A stretch of 64,000 nt of DNA. Origin: Fidelibacterota bacterium. Its GTDB lineage: Bacteria > Pseudomonadota > Alphaproteobacteria > Rhodospirillales > Rhodospirillaceae. The position numbers and the translations under genes were made by a program. Below, in pieces: positions 9,876-19,750 of this stretch (its first letter is position 1; every line of letters begins with the position of its first letter). The DNA lies in contig CANJLF010000011.1 of NCBI GenBank assembly GCA_947475295.1, positions 1-64,000 on the forward strand. The letters are read 5' to 3'. The notes beneath the pieces are model-generated. The model worked only from the letters and a program-made list of their open reading frames with translations, was not told the DNA's origin and did no database searches.

Positions 9876-10556
9876 ATGTTGAACTTCCGCAAATCGCTGA
9901 AATCCGGCATCGCCGCAGCGCTGATCGCGGTCACAGGCTTTGCTGCCATCGCGCCCACGGTGGCGATGGCGCAGGATCGCGACGGCCGGCGCGGCGAACA
10001 CAACAATCGTGGTGACCGCAATGACAATCGCGGCAACTTTGGCCGCCACAATAGCGGTCCCGGACGCCCTGATTGGCGCGGCGATCGTCACTGGGATGGT
10101 CCTTCGCGCGCCGTCGTGATGCGTGCGCGCCCCAGCTTCTATCGTCCCTACGCCGTGCCGCGCAGCCGGTACTATCAGAATGTCCGCGTTTATCGCCCCT
10201 ATGGCCATGCGTATCCGGGTTTCGGATTTTACTATCGCGACACCGACGCCTTTCGCTTCCTGGGTCTGACGGCGCTCAGCCTGGTCGCGCTCAATCAGTT
10301 GAACGAAGCGCAGCAGCGCGCCCACGAGGAAGCGTTCATTGAAGCCACATCGGCGCCGATCGGCGAGCCGATCATTTGGAACGAAAGCGGGCGCACGGGC
10401 GCCGTGACGCCGCTGCGCGACGGCACCACCGCCGACGGCCGTCAATGCCGCGAGTTCCAGCAGGACGTCACCATCGGCGGCGACAAAACCGAAGCTTACG
10501 GCACCGCCTGCATGCAACCCGACGGGAGTTGGGAAGTCGTGAACGATAACGGCTAA
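9876..10556 (+). CDS. Exported RcnB-like / 17-kDa surface antigen-like protein
   Basis: 226 residues with a clear Sec signal (MLNFRKSLKSG...TVAMAQ). Next comes an Arg/Gly/Asn-rich, low-complexity stretch (residues about 33-75), an RcnB-like Tyr/Arg-rich segment with a hydrophobic patch (FRFLGLTALSLVALNQL), and a C-terminal domain (GRQCREFQQDVTIGGDKTEAYGTACMQPDGSWEV). That C-terminal domain resembles the 17-kDa antigen/RT0821-type domain found in many alphaproteobacterial envelope proteins. Probable location is periplasm or outer membrane. The ribosome binding site AAGGAG is well placed, and a terminator follows at 10581. The function is unknown; an envelope stress or metal-related role is only a guess from the RcnB-like part. 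Confidence 0.65.
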   Translation: MLNFRKSLKSGIAAALIAVTGFAAIAPTVAMAQDRDGRRGEHNNRGDRNDNRGNFGRHNSGPGRPDWRGDRHWDGPSRAVVMRARPSFYRPYAVPRSRYYQNVRVYRPYGHAYPGFGFYYRDTDAFRFLGLTALSLVALNQLNEAQQRAHEEAFIEATSAPIGEPIIWNESGRTGAVTPLRDGTTADGRQCREFQQDVTIGGDKTEAYGTACMQPDGSWEVVNDNG

Positions 10557-10580
10557 AGAAATTCTTGTTTCATGACCTGA

Positions 10581-10615
10581 TCCCGCTCCTGACCCCCAGG
10601 AGCGGGATATTTTAT
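10581..10615 (+). terminator. Intrinsic terminator after the exported-protein gene
   Basis: A perfect 10-bp stem TCCCGCTCCT / AGGAGCGGGA (10581-10590 with 10598-10607) with a 7-base loop, then TATTTTA. It lies between two convergent genes. Confidence 0.85.
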
Positions 10616-10618
10616 GTC

Positions 10619-12232
10619 TCAGCTGATAACACTTAAGGCTAGCGCTTCGGCGACACGGATGCCGTCCACCGCCGCCGAGAGAATGCCGCCGGCATAGCCC
10701 GCCCCTTCGCCCGCCGGATACAGCCCCTTGGTATTGATACTTTGAAAATCCTCGCCGCGCTTGATGCGGATCGGAGCCGAGGTGCGCGTCTCGACGCCGG
10801 TCATGATGGCGTCGTCCATGGCGTAGCCTTTGATCTGGCGCTCGAAGGCGGGCAGCGCCTCGCGGATCGCCGCCACGGCATAGTCTGGCAAGCAGGCGCT
10901 GAGGTCGGTCAGGTGAACGCCGGGCTTATAGGACGGCAGCACGCTGCCCAGCGCGGTTGAAGGCCGCCCGGCCAGGAAATCCCCCACGCGCTGCCCCGGC
11001 GCTTCGTAGGTGCCACCGCCGGCCGTGAACGCCAGCGATTCCCATTGGCGCTGGAAGGCGATTCCGGCAAGCGGGCCGCCCGGATAGTCAGCCGGCGTCA
11101 CGCCGACCACAATGCCGCTGTTGGCGTTGCGCTCGGCGCGCGAATACTGGCTCATGCCGTTGGTGACGACGCGCCCCGGCTCCGACGTGGCGGCCACCAC
11201 CTGCCCACCCGGACACATGCAGAAGCTGTAAACATCGCGGCCGTTGGCGCAGTGATGCACCAGCTTGTAGTCCGCGGCTCCCAACAGCGGATGACCGGCG
11301 TATTTGCCGAACCGCACTTTGTCGATCATGGCCTGGGGATGTTCGATGCGCACGCCGATGGAAAAGGGCTTGGCTTCGACATAGACACCGCGGTCATAGA
11401 CCATTTGGAAGGTATCGCGCGCGCTATGACCCACGGCCAGCACCACATGATCGGCGGCGATATGCTCACCGCTCGCGAGCACCACACCGCGCACTGACCG
11501 CGTTCCATCGGCCGCTGTAGCGATGTCCAGGTCCTCGACCTTGCATTCAAAACGAATCTCGGCGCCCAGCTTTTCCATGGTCGCGCGCATGCTTTCCACC
11601 ATGGACACCAGCCGGAAGGTGCCGATGTGGGGCTTGCTGACATAGAGGATCTCTTCCGGCGCGCCGGCCTTGACGAATTCCGTCAGCACCTTGCGCCCGC
11701 GATAGGCCGGGTCCTTGATCTGGCTGTACAGCTTACCGTCCGAAAAGGTGCCCGCCCCGCCTTCGCCGAACTGCACATTGGATTCAGGGTTCAACACGCG
11801 CTGACGCCATAGGCCGAAGGTATCCTTGGTCCGCTCGCGCACGATTTTGCCGCGGTCGAGGATGATCGGGCGAAAGCCCATCTCGGCCAGAATAAAGCCG
11901 GCGAACAATCCGCAAGGGCCAGTGCCGATGACGACGGGCCGAGATTTCAGCGTTTCGGGCGCGCGCGCGACGAATTTATAGCTGGTGTCGGGGCTGGTCC
12001 CGACGTGAGGGTCGCCGGCCAGGCGCTCCAGCACCGCCGCTTCGTTTTTAACGGTCACATCCAGGGTGTAGATCAGATGGATCGACGCCGGCTTGCGGGC
12101 ATCAAAACCCCGGCGAAAAACCGCATAGGCAACAAGGTCCGATGCCGGAATGCCGAGTTTTTTGAGGATCGCGCTTTTGAGGGCACCCTCGGCGTGATCC
12201 AGCGGCAGTTTGATTTCAGTCAGGCGTATCAA
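10619..12232 (-). CDS. FAD-dependent oxidoreductase (COG2509 type, uncharacterised)
   Basis: Predicted flavoprotein of the large NAD(P)/FAD-dependent dehydrogenase family. The body shows a dinucleotide-binding region (PVVIGTGPCGLFAGFILAEMGF), a middle section VQFGEGGAGTFSDGKLYSQIKD that is diagnostic of COG2509, and a C-terminal FAD motif (GLYPAGEGAGYAGGILSAA). I place the start at TTG 12230-12232, giving IRLTEIKLPLDHAEGALKSAI as in relatives; an ATG at 12283 adds 17 residues that look non-homologous. No neighbour shares its pathway. The substrate is unknown for the whole family. Length is 537 aa with this start. Confidence 0.85.
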   Translation of the reverse strand: MIRLTEIKLPLDHAEGALKSAILKKLGIPASDLVAYAVFRRGFDARKPASIHLIYTLDVTVKNEAAVLERLAGDPHVGTSPDTSYKFVARAPETLKSRPVVIGTGPCGLFAGFILAEMGFRPIILDRGKIVRERTKDTFGLWRQRVLNPESNVQFGEGGAGTFSDGKLYSQIKDPAYRGRKVLTEFVKAGAPEEILYVSKPHIGTFRLVSMVESMRATMEKLGAEIRFECKVEDLDIATAADGTRSVRGVVLASGEHIAADHVVLAVGHSARDTFQMVYDRGVYVEAKPFSIGVRIEHPQAMIDKVRFGKYAGHPLLGAADYKLVHHCANGRDVYSFCMCPGGQVVAATSEPGRVVTNGMSQYSRAERNANSGIVVGVTPADYPGGPLAGIAFQRQWESLAFTAGGGTYEAPGQRVGDFLAGRPSTALGSVLPSYKPGVHLTDLSACLPDYAVAAIREALPAFERQIKGYAMDDAIMTGVETRTSAPIRIKRGEDFQSINTKGLYPAGEGAGYAGGILSAAVDGIRVAEALALSVIS

Positions 12233-12367
12233 GGCATAGATTCCACATGTAAAGCGGGCGCCACCATAGGGGGACTTTCCCATCTATTCCAGCGGAAGCG
12301 GAACTTCCAGAGACGTGCGTCGTTTAGACACCAAGGCCCATTGCTGAACCACCGAAAGGAACTTCCC

Positions 12368-12556
12368 ATGCCGCTCGTCTCTATTGTTCTCACGTTGATC
12401 GTTGTGGGCGTGCTGCTGTGGCTGATCAACAGCTACATCCCCATGGACAGCAAGATTAAGAGCATCCTTAACGTCGTTGTGGTGATTGCGGTCGTTCTCT
12501 GGCTGCTGCAGGCTTTCGGCGTTTTGGGCGCCCTCAACGGGATTCATGTAAGCTGA
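12368..12556 (+). CDS. Small two-helix membrane protein (Thivi_2564 type)
   Basis: 62 residues: MPLVSIVLTLIVVGVLLWLINSY, a short linker PMDSKIKSI, then a second hydrophobic helix NVVVVIAVVLWLL and the tail QAFGVLG. This pattern matches a widespread family of tiny inner-membrane proteins of unknown function. An AAAGGAA ribosome binding site lies seven bases before the ATG. The longer open frame upstream overlaps the divergent oxidoreductase gene and is not convincing. Confidence 0.75.
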   Translation: MPLVSIVLTLIVVGVLLWLINSYIPMDSKIKSILNVVVVIAVVLWLLQAFGVLGALNGIHVS

Positions 12557-12710
12557 TAAAACCAGTTCCCACAGTCCGTTAGGGCCTTAAGGGTGGCGGA
12601 GCTCCTGGAACACTGACACAATCTCGCCGTTATTATTAGGCACGCTGCCATCCTGGTATAGGATAGGGCGGGGTTGTCGTACCTCGCGTCCAAAAATAGG
12701 GAGGCTGCAC

Positions 12711-13070
12711 ATGAACACCACATCCAAACTCGTTATCGCCGCCGGATTAGCCTTTATGGCCACGACGCCTCTCGCGGCCTACGCGGCCGACGATTGCATT
12801 CGCCTTTCGAACATTGACGAGTCACCGGCCATCGACGAGAAGACCATTCTCATCAAACTGAAGTCGTCCCACGAGTTCAAGCGCATCGATCTCGTCAGCA
12901 CTTGCACCGGACTGACCTTCAGCGGCTTCTCGCATAAGACTCCGGAAGACATGCTGTGCAAGTCCAATCCGCTCCATGTGAACCAGATCGGCGGCATGAC
13001 CTGCATGATCGACAAGATTGTCGACATCAGCGAAACCGAAGCTAAGACGCTCCAAGCCAAACGCAAGTAG
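12711..13070 (+). CDS. Hypothetical exported protein
   Basis: 119 residues with a Sec signal (LVIAAGLAFMATTPLAAYAA) and a mature part with four Cys (DDCIRLSNIDE, STCTGLTF, EDMLCKSN, GGMTCMIDKI). The arrangement of an N-terminal CIR-I motif, a Leu/Val-rich strand and a C-x-GL motif resembles the DUF6491-type secreted proteins, but this is a tentative match. The ribosome binding site GGGAGG is well placed. It stands alone before greB, on the same strand. Periplasmic location with disulfide bonds is likely; the role is unknown. Confidence 0.65.
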   Translation: MNTTSKLVIAAGLAFMATTPLAAYAADDCIRLSNIDESPAIDEKTILIKLKSSHEFKRIDLVSTCTGLTFSGFSHKTPEDMLCKSNPLHVNQIGGMTCMIDKIVDISETEAKTLQAKRK

Positions 13071-13118
13071 CCGAAGGCCGGCACGCCCCTATCGATTGGG
13101 GACGCTGAGAGCGGATTA

Positions 13119-13688
13119 ATGAGCAAAGCCTTCACCAAGGAGTCCGACGCGGACGACGACGACGCGTTGGAGGGTGCGGACGTTGCCGTGCCCGGCGGCA
13201 AGAACTACGTCACGCCCGAAGGCTTCCAGAAACTGCAGGATGAACTCCTCACCTTGCGCCGCGTCGAGCGTCCCAAGGTGGTGGAGATCGTCTCCTGGGC
13301 CGCCGGCAACGGCGACCGCTCCGAAAACGGCGACTATATCTACGGCAAGAAGCGCCTGCGCGAGATCGACCGGCGCATCCGCTATCTGACCAAACGCCAC
13401 GAAAGCGCCGAGGTGGTCGACCCGGCCCTGCAAAAGAATCACAAGCAGGTGTTCTTCGGCGCGACCGTGACCTATGCCGACCCAGCCGGCGAGGAACACA
13501 CTATTCGCATCGTCGGCGTCGACCAGGCCGATCTGACCGCCGGGCTGGTCAGCTGGGTATCCCCCATCGCACGGGCGCTGCTAAAGGCCGGCATCGGCGA
13601 TACCGTAAAGCTGCGCACGCCCGTCGGCGATCAATCCATCGAAGTCGTCGATATCAGCTACGGGCCAAAGCGTATTTCGCGGCGATAA
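13119..13688 (+). CDS. greB: Transcript cleavage factor GreB
   Basis: Binds the RNA polymerase secondary channel and stimulates cleavage of backtracked RNA. The protein has the Gre coiled-coil with the tip motif GNGDRSENGDYIYGKKRLREID (acidic residues that hold Mg2+) and the C-terminal FKBP-like domain. GreB rather than GreA is indicated by GKNYVTPEGFQKL and LRRVERPKVVEIVSWAA. An acidic N-terminal extension of about 25 residues (SDADDDDALEGAD) precedes the domain. Its 3' end overlaps the oppositely oriented RidA-like gene by 35 bases. Confidence 0.93.
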   Translation: MSKAFTKESDADDDDALEGADVAVPGGKNYVTPEGFQKLQDELLTLRRVERPKVVEIVSWAAGNGDRSENGDYIYGKKRLREIDRRIRYLTKRHESAEVVDPALQKNHKQVFFGATVTYADPAGEEHTIRIVGVDQADLTAGLVSWVSPIARALLKAGIGDTVKLRTPVGDQSIEVVDISYGPKRISRR

Positions 13689-14019
13689 CGGCGATCTCCA
13701 CCAAATAGTCCGGCGTCACCAGCTTGGCTTCCAAGGTCGCACGCGCGGGCGGATTGGCCGTGGAGACCCACGCATCCCAGGCCGCGTTCATATCGGCGAA
13801 GGTCTTGATGTCGGCGAGATAGATCGTCGCCGACAGGATCTTTTCCTTCGACGACCCGGCGCGCGCCAGCAGATCATCGATCTGCTTCAGCACGGCCGCG
13901 GTCTGCGCGGTGACGTTGGCGGCGTCCTTGTTGACCTGACCGGCGAGATAGACGGTATCGCCATGGACCACCGCCTGGCTCATGCGGGGACCCATATCTA
14001 AACGTTGAGTTGCAGTCAT
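13654..14019 (-). CDS. RidA/YjgF-family protein
   Basis: A 121-residue reactive-intermediate deaminase family protein. The sequence runs TATQRLDMGPRMSQAVVHGDTVYLAGQV...ANPPARATLEAKLVTPDYLVEIAVIAA; the Arg in NPPARAT is the conserved substrate-contact residue of the RidA fold. It may hydrolyse reactive enamines/imines, or belong to one of the non-archetypal Rid subgroups. The start ATG at 14017-14019 has an AGAAGGA site upstream; a longer open frame runs into prfC and is rejected. It lies 17 bases after prfC on the same strand and overlaps greB tail to tail. Confidence 0.88.
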   Translation of the reverse strand: MTATQRLDMGPRMSQAVVHGDTVYLAGQVNKDAANVTAQTAAVLKQIDDLLARAGSSKEKILSATIYLADIKTFADMNAAWDAWVSTANPPARATLEAKLVTPDYLVEIAVIAAKYALARS

Positions 14020-14036
14020 GACGTAATCCTTCTCTA

Positions 14037-15626
<1,590 letters not shown>

Positions 15627-15629
15627 ACT

Positions 15630-15950
15630 TTAGCCCTCGAAGGCGTCGAGTTGCAGCGCGACCTTAAGGCCATCTAGCGCGTCCCTTACCGTGATCTGGC
15701 AGGACAGGCGCGAAAATTCGGTGGCGTAGTCGGAGTTGTCCAACAGGTCTTTTTCCTCGTCGCCGGCGCGCCCCACTTTGTCGATCCAGGCCGGGTCCAC
15801 GGCCACATGGCATGTGGCGCAGGCCATAGCACCGCCGCACTCGGCGCGGATCGGCACGCCGGCGTGACGCAACGCTTCCATAAGAGAGCCTCCGGATTTG
15901 ACCGTCACTTCTTGGACGGACTCGTCCGGCAGCGTCACGACGATCTTCAT
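15630..15950 (-). CDS. [2Fe-2S] ferredoxin
   Basis: 106-residue adrenodoxin/Isc-type ferredoxin. Cluster ligands are Cys38, Cys44 and Cys47 (ECGGAMACATCHV) and Cys84 (LSCQITV). The spacing C-x5-C-x2-C-x36-C fits vertebrate-type/Isc ferredoxins. A ferredoxin-NADP reductase gene lies 36 bases upstream on the same strand, so the two may form an electron-transfer pair. A second ferredoxin of the same class is at 24443-24772 in the Fe-S/thiolation operon, so this copy probably serves another partner, such as a cytochrome P450 or dioxygenase elsewhere; that is inference. Confidence 0.9.
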   Translation of the reverse strand: MKIVVTLPDESVQEVTVKSGGSLMEALRHAGVPIRAECGGAMACATCHVAVDPAWIDKVGRAGDEEKDLLDNSDYATEFSRLSCQITVRDALDGLKVALQLDAFEG

Positions 15951-15986
15951 AGCGGCCTTGTACCTGCAAGGCCGCGTGGGGGATCG

Positions 15987-17027
15987 TTATGAAACGCCCA
16001 GTTTGGCCTGGATGGAGGAGCTGGAGGTCGTGTGCTCGAACCGCAGCTTTTGGTTGGGCCTTGCATAATGGAAACAGGCATGGGCCATCAAGGCCGATTC
16101 ATGGAAACCCGACAATATGAGCTTCAATTTGCCCGGGTAGTAGCACATGTCCCCGATGCAGAAGATGCCGGGCGTGCTGGTTTCGAAGGTCTCGGTCGAG
16201 ACCGCCACCCGGTTGTTGTCCATGTTGAGGCCCCAGTCGGCGATGGGGCCCAGCTTCATGGTCAGGCCGTAGAAGGCCAGCATGGCGTCGCAGCCCACGT
16301 CGAATTCGCCCTTTTCGGCGCTTTTCAGCGTCACGGACTTGATCTGCCCGTTATCGCCGTTGAGCCGGAGGATATCGCCGATGGCCAGGTTGACCTTGCC
16401 GGCCTTCACCAGCGCGTACATCTGATCGACGGTCGCCTGCATGCCGCGGAATTCATTGCGCCGGTGCACCAGCGACATGCCGGAAACGACCGGGTTCAGG
16501 TTCACGGTCCAATCGAGCGCCGAGTCACCGCCGCCGGCGATCAGCACATTCTTGCCGCGAAACTGTTCCATCTTGCGCACGGCATAGAACAGCGACTTGC
16601 CTTCAAATTCCTCCAGCCGTTCGAGCTTCGGCTTCTTAGGCATGAAACTGCCGCCGCCGCCGGCCACCACGATCACCGGCGCTTCGATGACGGTGCCGAT
16701 GTCGGTGACCATGCGCCAGTGGCCACTCTCGAGCTTCTCGATCTTCTCGGCCATCTGCTGAAAATGGAACGTCGGATTGAACGGCGCGATCTGCTCCATC
16801 AGATCTTTGGCAAGTTCCGCGCCGGTGATCTTCAAGCGGCTCGGAATATCGAGAATGGCTTTCTCAGGATAAAGTTCGGCGCACTGGCCGCCGGGACGGT
16901 CGAGAATATCGACGACGTGCGAACTGAGACCTAAAAGACCCAGCTCGAACACCGCGAACAGACCTACAGGTCCGCCGCCGATAATAATGACATCGGTTTT
17001 ATGCGATTGGCTTCCGGCGTCAGGCAT
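15987..17027 (-). CDS. Ferredoxin-NADP+ reductase, thioredoxin-reductase-like type
   Basis: 346-residue flavoprotein with an FAD-binding GGGPVGLFAVFELG motif near the N-terminus, an NADPH-binding GGGDSALDWTVNL motif in the middle, and the closing FAD motif GIFCIGDMCYYPGKLKLI. It lacks the redox CxxC of thioredoxin reductase, which identifies the YumC-type FNR family. The C-terminal extension (LRFEHTTSSSSI) is typical of these FNRs. The likely reaction is electron exchange between NADPH and the ferredoxin encoded just downstream. The start ATG at 17025-17027 is supported by family length. Confidence 0.92.
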   Translation of the reverse strand: MPDAGSQSHKTDVIIIGGGPVGLFAVFELGLLGLSSHVVDILDRPGGQCAELYPEKAILDIPSRLKITGAELAKDLMEQIAPFNPTFHFQQMAEKIEKLESGHWRMVTDIGTVIEAPVIVVAGGGGSFMPKKPKLERLEEFEGKSLFYAVRKMEQFRGKNVLIAGGGDSALDWTVNLNPVVSGMSLVHRRNEFRGMQATVDQMYALVKAGKVNLAIGDILRLNGDNGQIKSVTLKSAEKGEFDVGCDAMLAFYGLTMKLGPIADWGLNMDNNRVAVSTETFETSTPGIFCIGDMCYYPGKLKLILSGFHESALMAHACFHYARPNQKLRFEHTTSSSSIQAKLGVS

Positions 17028-17099
17028 GGTCCCTCCCCAGGATCATACATACACACGGAACAGAACCGCGCCTCGACCAAACACACTAACGCGCGACGT

Positions 17100-18749
17100 T
17101 TACGGTACCGACTTAGAAAGGTAGTCCGACCACTGTTCCGGCGTATCAAGATCAGTCAATACGGCAGTGTCCCCAAATTCGACCTCGTAAACAAGAGACT
17201 CATTGGCGCCGATCAGCGCCTTGGCCCCGACATCGCCGGTGACTCCGTGCATATCCTCGAAAAAACGCCGGGCCCAGAGGACCGGGTTGCCGCGGTTGCC
17301 GTTGTGGACCGGCACGCCAATGGCCTTTTCGACCTCAGGGTCGAATCCGGCTATCAGCCGATTCACGTGGTCGGCGGTCACGCCGGGCATATCGCCCAAG
17401 CCGACAACGGCTGCCGCAATGTCGGGCGCCAGGGCATCGATACCGGCCTTGAGGGATGTGGACAGGCCTTCGGCATAGCGCGGGTTATGGATGATCTGAA
17501 CCTCGAGCCCCTTCAATGCCGCGCGCACCTCGGGCTCCTGGTGGCCGGTGACGACAATAACCTGGGACGCCTTAGACGCGCACAAGGCCGCCACGGTTCG
17601 GCGCACCAAAGGCATGCCGTCGATTTCCATCAGCAGCTTATTGCTGGGACCCATGCGACGCGACTGTCCGGCGGCCAGAATCACAGCGGCAACCTTGAGT
17701 TCGGGCCCATTGAGTCCAGACGGGGTCCGGGTCTGCACGGCGCTCTCGCGCGGCAAAGGCCGGCTCGGCGTGTCCACCAAAAGACCGCCGACACCCATGG
17801 CCATGATGTCCTTGGGACCGACCGCAATGCCGGCCGCAAGACGCTGCATCACCCAATCGACGCCGTTCAGCTTCGGCGAGCGCGCGCAGCCCGGCAGCAC
17901 GAGTATGGGAATGGGCACCGGCCCCTTGTCCACATGGGCCAGCACCAGAAGATTGCCGGGGTCCACGGGCATGCCGAAGTGGTCGATGACGCCGCCCGCC
18001 GCGACAATGCCCGCCGGCACCACGTCGCCGCGATCGACGGTGGCTGACGCGCCGACGATCAGCACGATTTCGGCACCTTTGGCCAGAGCCGCGCGGACCT
18101 CGCGGGTCACATCGGCGGCATTGTGGCCAGCGCGGGCGACGCTGAGCGTGGTTCCGCCGAGGGCTGTGATGCGCTCGCGGGTGATCTCTTCGGTCGAAGC
18201 CATAACGGAGGCTTTAAGGCCCGGCGCCGTCGTGCTGATGAGCGCGAAGCGCTTCGGCGCGTAAGGTGCGAGCTTCACCGCCGCCGGACCGAGCGTGCTT
18301 TCGATGCGCGCCATGACGTCGGCTGAAACCGCAAAGGTAATGATCTTGACGGTGGCGACAATCTGCCCGGCCTTGGCGGCGTCTTTGTCGGCGAGCGTCG
18401 CGATGGTCACGCATTCGTCAATGAGATTGGCTGCGGTAACAGCGGCGGCATTGATCTCGACCACGCCGGCATGAGCCGCCAGCAGATTACAGCGTCCGGT
18501 CCGCGCCGCCGAAAGTGTGACGTTGGCTCCGGCGACCTGGCGTGCGATGCGCGCGGCCGCTTCGTCCTCGGGCACGTCGCCTTCTTCAAGCCGCGCGCCG
18601 ATCACATCCGTCATGCCGGCGGCGCTTAGCGCCGCAACGTCGTCGGACGTGATGACGTGGCCCTTCTTCAGAACCAGGCCATCGGCGCGCGTGGTATGGG
18701 CAAGTATGATCCCGGCGGCCTCGTCGATGGCAAAGGAACCGAACTTCAT
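17100..18749 (-). CDS. MoeA/MoaB-like plus MobA-like fusion for molybdenum cofactor maturation
   Basis: 549 residues in two parts. Residues 1-340 form a molybdopterin-binding region of MoCF type (VLIVGASATVDRGDVVPAGIVAAGG). Residues 350-545 are a nucleotidyltransferase domain (AAVILAAGQSRRMGPSNKLLMEIDG...VVGLGDMPGVTADHV), as in MobA/MocA enzymes. MocA-type enzymes attach CMP to molybdopterin to make MCD for xanthine-dehydrogenase-family enzymes, and this fusion is a recognised alphaproteobacterial form. Its ATG overlaps the xdhC stop by four bases, so both are cotranslated. No molybdoenzyme subunit gene lies in this window. Confidence 0.85.
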   Translation of the reverse strand: MKFGSFAIDEAAGIILAHTTRADGLVLKKGHVITSDDVAALSAAGMTDVIGARLEEGDVPEDEAAARIARQVAGANVTLSAARTGRCNLLAAHAGVVEINAAAVTAANLIDECVTIATLADKDAAKAGQIVATVKIITFAVSADVMARIESTLGPAAVKLAPYAPKRFALISTTAPGLKASVMASTEEITRERITALGGTTLSVARAGHNAADVTREVRAALAKGAEIVLIVGASATVDRGDVVPAGIVAAGGVIDHFGMPVDPGNLLVLAHVDKGPVPIPILVLPGCARSPKLNGVDWVMQRLAAGIAVGPKDIMAMGVGGLLVDTPSRPLPRESAVQTRTPSGLNGPELKVAAVILAAGQSRRMGPSNKLLMEIDGMPLVRRTVAALCASKASQVIVVTGHQEPEVRAALKGLEVQIIHNPRYAEGLSTSLKAGIDALAPDIAAAVVGLGDMPGVTADHVNRLIAGFDPEVEKAIGVPVHNGNRGNPVLWARRFFEDMHGVTGDVGAKALIGANESLVYEVEFGDTAVLTDLDTPEQWSDYLSKSVP

Positions 18750-19750
18750 GACGCCTCGGCCCGCAGCGTTTCGATCACCTGGGCCATGATCGACACGGCG
18801 ATCTCGGCGGGCGTCAGGGCATTAATGTCGAGGCCCACGGGGCCATGAATGCGCGCCGTGTCGGCAGGCATGAAGCCTTGCTCGGCCAACCGCGCCAACC
18901 GGCTCGCATGGGTTTTGCGGCTGCCGAGGGCGCCGATGTAAAAAGCCTGGGAACGCAAGGCCGCCGCCAGAGCCGGATCATCCAGCTTGGGATCGTGGGT
19001 CAGGGTGACTACGGCGGTACGCGCATCGGGTGCGACGATCTTCATGCCGTCGTCGGGCCATTCGATGATGGCGTGAATGTTGGCCAGATCACCGGAACGC
19101 ACAAAGGCCTCGCGCGGATCGATCACCGCCACATCAAAGCCGGCGAGCTTTGCCATGGGCGCCAGGGCTTGGGCGATATGCACCGCGCCGACGATGACCA
19201 TACGCGCCGGCGGGCTGTAGACCCGCACGAACAGGCCGTCTTCCATCACACCAGATTGATCGGCGGCGATACGGCGGCGAACTTCGGCAATCTGCGCGGC
19301 CGAGAGCGCCAATGCGCCTTGCAGCGTGTCACTGACCAGAGCCCGTTGACCGGACGCGGTATCGGTAACCGTCGCGAAAGGCTGTTTGCGCGCGCGTAGG
19401 TCCGCAATCATGTGCAGCCGGTCGGGGCTTACCACCGGCTCGACAAAAACCTGCACGCGACCGCCGCAGGCAAGGCCCACTTCCCAGGCCGCCTCGTTGC
19501 CGACGCCGAATTCCAAAAGCTTAGGACTGCCCGTGCGCATAGCTTCCAGAGCGGCGTCCACCACCGCGCCTTCGATGCAGCCGCCGGAGACCGAGCCGGC
19601 GAAGTCGCCGCTCTCGCGCACGGCCATATGGCTGCCCACGGGCCTGGGACTGGAGCCCCAGGTGGCGACGACCGTGGCCAGCGCCGCCTTCTTGCCCTGG
19701 GCAAGCCATTGCTGAAGGTGATGCAGCGGATCGGACGCAACGTCAGTCAT
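18746..19750 (-). CDS. xdhC: XdhC/CoxI family Moco-insertion chaperone
   Basis: 334 residues with the N-terminal XdhC/CoxI domain (ALATVVATWGSSPRPVGSHMAV, then GSVSGGCIEGAVVDAAL) and the C-terminal XdhC Rossmann domain (RMVIVGAVHIAQALAPMAKLAGFDVAVIDPR). XdhC binds the cofactor and hands it to xanthine dehydrogenase-type apoenzymes after sulfuration. The following MoeA/MobA fusion overlaps by four bases, which joins cytidylylation and insertion in one transcript. It is the first gene of this pair. Confidence 0.92.
   Translation of the reverse strand: MTDVASDPLHHLQQWLAQGKKAALATVVATWGSSPRPVGSHMAVRESGDFAGSVSGGCIEGAVVDAALEAMRTGSPKLLEFGVGNEAAWEVGLACGGRVQVFVEPVVSPDRLHMIADLRARKQPFATVTDTASGQRALVSDTLQGALALSAAQIAEVRRRIAADQSGVMEDGLFVRVYSPPARMVIVGAVHIAQALAPMAKLAGFDVAVIDPREAFVRSGDLANIHAIIEWPDDGMKIVAPDARTAVVTLTHDPKLDDPALAAALRSQAFYIGALGSRKTHASRLARLAEQGFMPADTARIHGPVGLDINALTPAEIAVSIMAQVIETLRAEAS

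Noticed and set aside
12284-12367. An N-terminal extension of the small membrane protein from 12005
   Set aside because: The extension overlaps the divergent oxidoreductase gene and has no signal or domain character, whereas ATG 12368 has a good ribosome binding site.
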